Source: Pseudomonadota bacterium
GTDB taxonomy: Bacteria > Pseudomonadota > Alphaproteobacteria > Rhizobiales > Devosiaceae
NCBI GenBank assembly: GCA_023428425.1
Contig: JAEYYP010000465.1
Location: forward strand, 1 to 22,565
Reading direction: 5' to 3'
DNA: 22,565 nucleotides
Within the stretch, counting starts at the first letter, position 1, and every line of letters begins with the position of its first letter. Shown here piece by piece: positions 21,080-22,565 of the stretch. Position numbers and translations under genes: made by a program. The notes under the pieces were generated by a model. That model worked only from the letters and a program-made list of their open reading frames with translations, was not told where the DNA came from and did not search any database.

Positions 21080-22444
21080 ATGACAGATTTCAAGAAAGTC
21101 CTGGGACTGGCGGCAATTTCGTCGCTGGCTCTCGCACTGCCCGCCTGGGCGCAGGAAGCGGCGACCGAGGTCGCTGAAGCGGTTGCCGAAGTGGTGCCGG
21201 TCATCGACAAGGGCGACACCGCCTGGATGCTGGTCTCGACCATGGTCGTCATCGTGATGACCATTCCGGGCCTCGCGCTGTTCTACGGCGGCCTCGTGCG
21301 GTCCAAGAACATCCTGTCGGTCCTCAGCCAGGTCATGGCCGGCTTCGCGATGATCGCGCTGCTGTGGGTGACCTACGGCTACTCCCTCGCCTTCGGTGGT
21401 TCCGAGGGCGGCCTCAGCCCGATCATTGGCGATTTCTCCAAGCTGTTCCTCGCGGGCATCACCATCGACTCGACGGCCGCCACCTTCTCGGCCGGCTTCG
21501 AGCTGCCTGAACTGGTGTTCGTGGCGTTCCAGCTGACCTTCGCCTGCATCACCGCCACCCTCATCGTCGGCGGCATCGCCGAGCGCATGAAGTTCGGCGC
21601 GGTCATGCTGTTCCTCGCGATCTGGTTCACCTTCTCCTACCTGCCGATCGCGCACATGGTCTGGGCCGGCACGGGCTACCTGTTCAACCTCGGCGCCTAT
21701 GACTTCGCCGGCGGCACCGTGGTGCACATCAACTCGGGCGTCGCCGCGCTGGTCGCCGCCATCGTCCTGGGGCCGCGCGCCGGCTTCCTCAAGGAGCCGA
21801 TCCCGCCGCACAACCTGGCTCTCGTCTATATCGGCACGGGCCTGCTCTGGTTCGGCTGGTTCGGTTTCAACGCCGGCTCCAACCTCGAAGCGAACGGGCT
21901 GACTGCCCAGGCCTTCCTTAACACCATCATCGCTCCGGCCGCTGCTGCCCTGGCGTGGGGTGTCGCCGAGAAGTTCAGCCGCGGCCATGCCAGCATGCTC
22001 GGCTTCGCCTCGGGTGCCGTCGCCGGCCTCGTGGCCATCACCCCGGCCGCCGGTTTCGCCGGCACCATGGGTGCGATGATCCTCGGCGCCATTGCCGGTG
22101 TGGTCTGCCTGTGGGCCGTCGTGACGCTCAAGCCGATGTTCAAGTACGACGACTCGCTCGACGTGTTCGGCATCCACGGCGTGGGTGGCATCGTCGGTGC
22201 GCTGGGCACCGCCTTCGTCGCCAACCCGGGCTTCGGTGGCTACCCGCTGGCCGACTACGAGATGTGGGGCCAGTTCATCAAGCAGCTGACCGGCGTCGGT
22301 ATCGCCATCGTCTGGTCGGGTGTGGTTGCCCTCGTCGCGATCCTGATCGTGAAGGCCGTGTTCGGCGGCGCCCGCGTCACCGAGTCGGCCGAGAGCGATG
22401 GCCTCGACCTGTCGAGCCACGGCGAGCGCGCCTACAACAGCTAA
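21080..22444 (+). CDS. amtB: Ammonium transporter AmtB
   Basis: This is a 454-residue inner-membrane ammonium channel. It has a cleavable signal (MTDFKKVLGLAAISSLALAL, ending PAWA, site near residue 24) and an acidic Ala/Val/Glu stretch, then eleven helices. Both pore histidines are visible: H216 in GGTVVHINSGVAAL and H366 in DVFGIHGVGGIVGAL. The family signature DFAGGTVVHINSG is at 208-220. The ATG at 21080 has GGGGA about ten bases upstream; an in-frame ATG at 21053, overlapping the glnK stop (TGATG), would add nine residues before the signal and may allow coupling. GlnK would plug the channel through its T-loop. Confidence 0.96.
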   Translation: MTDFKKVLGLAAISSLALALPAWAQEAATEVAEAVAEVVPVIDKGDTAWMLVSTMVVIVMTIPGLALFYGGLVRSKNILSVLSQVMAGFAMIALLWVTYGYSLAFGGSEGGLSPIIGDFSKLFLAGITIDSTAATFSAGFELPELVFVAFQLTFACITATLIVGGIAERMKFGAVMLFLAIWFTFSYLPIAHMVWAGTGYLFNLGAYDFAGGTVVHINSGVAALVAAIVLGPRAGFLKEPIPPHNLALVYIGTGLLWFGWFGFNAGSNLEANGLTAQAFLNTIIAPAAAALAWGVAEKFSRGHASMLGFASGAVAGLVAITPAAGFAGTMGAMILGAIAGVVCLWAVVTLKPMFKYDDSLDVFGIHGVGGIVGALGTAFVANPGFGGYPLADYEMWGQFIKQLTGVGIAIVWSGVVALVAILIVKAVFGGARVTESAESDGLDLSSHGERAYNS

Positions 22445-22452
22445 GCCTCGAT

Positions 22453-22489
22453 CCGCGCGGGGGAGACCTCCTCCCCTCGCCCCGCGCGG
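22453..22489 (+). terminator. GC-rich hairpin after amtB (terminator-like)
   Basis: CCGCGCGGGG (22453-22462) and CCCCGCGCGG (22480-22489) form a perfect 10-bp stem with a 17-nt loop, starting 8 bp after the amtB stop. There is no T tract, so it may stabilise the 3' end or act with Rho. Confidence 0.5.
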
Positions 22490-22500
22490 GTCCGACTGCC

Positions 22501-22528
22501 GGAGGGCCGGGTTCCGGCCCGGTCCTCC
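22501..22528 (+). terminator. Second GC-rich hairpin after amtB
   Basis: GGAGGGCCGGG-TTCCGG-CCCGGTCCTCC is an 11-bp stem with one G-U pair and a 6-nt loop, 11 bp after the first hairpin. Again there is no T tract. Two strong stems in tandem make this the likely 3' end of glnK-amtB. Confidence 0.45.
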
Positions 22529-22565
22529 GCCCGTCACCCGGATTCCCGCTGACCGCGGCGTGCAG

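Noticed and set aside
21074..22537. A 487-codon open frame antisense to amtB
   Set aside because: AmtB has both pore histidines and the family signature on the sense strand; the antisense frame is a shadow.

Overview
The window is GC-rich, tightly packed chromosomal DNA that looks alphaproteobacterial, most likely Hyphomicrobiales (Rhizobiales). The signs are the rhizobial-type C-P lyase cluster with two PhnE permeases, a FeuQ/PhoQ-like sensor kinase, a thioredoxin-TPR chaperedoxin of the Caulobacter type, a UbiH-family hydroxylase, a sigma-54-type glnK-amtB locus and an FNR/FixK-type box. A Devosia-like genus would fit, but that is a guess. No insertion sequence, prophage, integrase or CRISPR array was seen.

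Layout. (1) 2-1932, plus: the 3' part of a substrate-binding protein and an ABC-2 permease of the type linked to PQQ-dependent alcohol oxidation; the ATPase is not in the window. (2) 1941-12242: a phosphonate catabolism locus. The minus strand carries phnG-H-I-J-K-L plus a hexapeptide-repeat acyltransferase, then a second unit phnC-D-E1-E2. The GntR/UTRA regulator phnF is divergent. A near-perfect 24-bp palindrome lies between phnG and phnF, and a PhoB-type box of 11-bp-spaced heptamers lies in front of phnC. Uptake (PhnCDE1E2) and the core C-P lyase (PhnGHIJ with ATPases PhnK/PhnL) are present. phnM, phnN and phnP are not in the window. (3) 12258-15334: a small helical orphan gene (minus), then a secreted PepSY-like protein translationally coupled to an OmpR-type response regulator and a FeuQ/PhoQ-like kinase. 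(4) 15364-17051: an EamA/DMT transporter, an overlooked 32-residue membrane-protein gene on the minus strand with a strong ribosome binding site and a nearby FNR/FixK-like box, a hicB-hicA toxin-antitoxin pair, a bidirectional terminator and tRNA-Gly(GCC). (5) 17232-19156: a CnoX-like thioredoxin-TPR protein, a LON-domain protein and a Trm112-like protein. (6) 19169-20401, minus: a UbiH-family monooxygenase. (7) 20402-22444: a regulatory region with a sigma-54-type promoter, then glnK and amtB, followed by strong GC-rich hairpins.

The central theme is nutrient scavenging. The phn locus appears to have dual control: phosphate starvation through PhoB at phnC, and substrate-responsive derepression through PhnF at phnG/phnF. 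glnK-amtB answers nitrogen limitation. The least explained items are the small membrane gene beside the FNR-like box, the PepSY/two-component triad, the inverted pair of palindromic repeats inside the phn operon, the large extracytoplasmic insert in PhnE2, and two unassigned palindromes near the phnC and glnK promoters.
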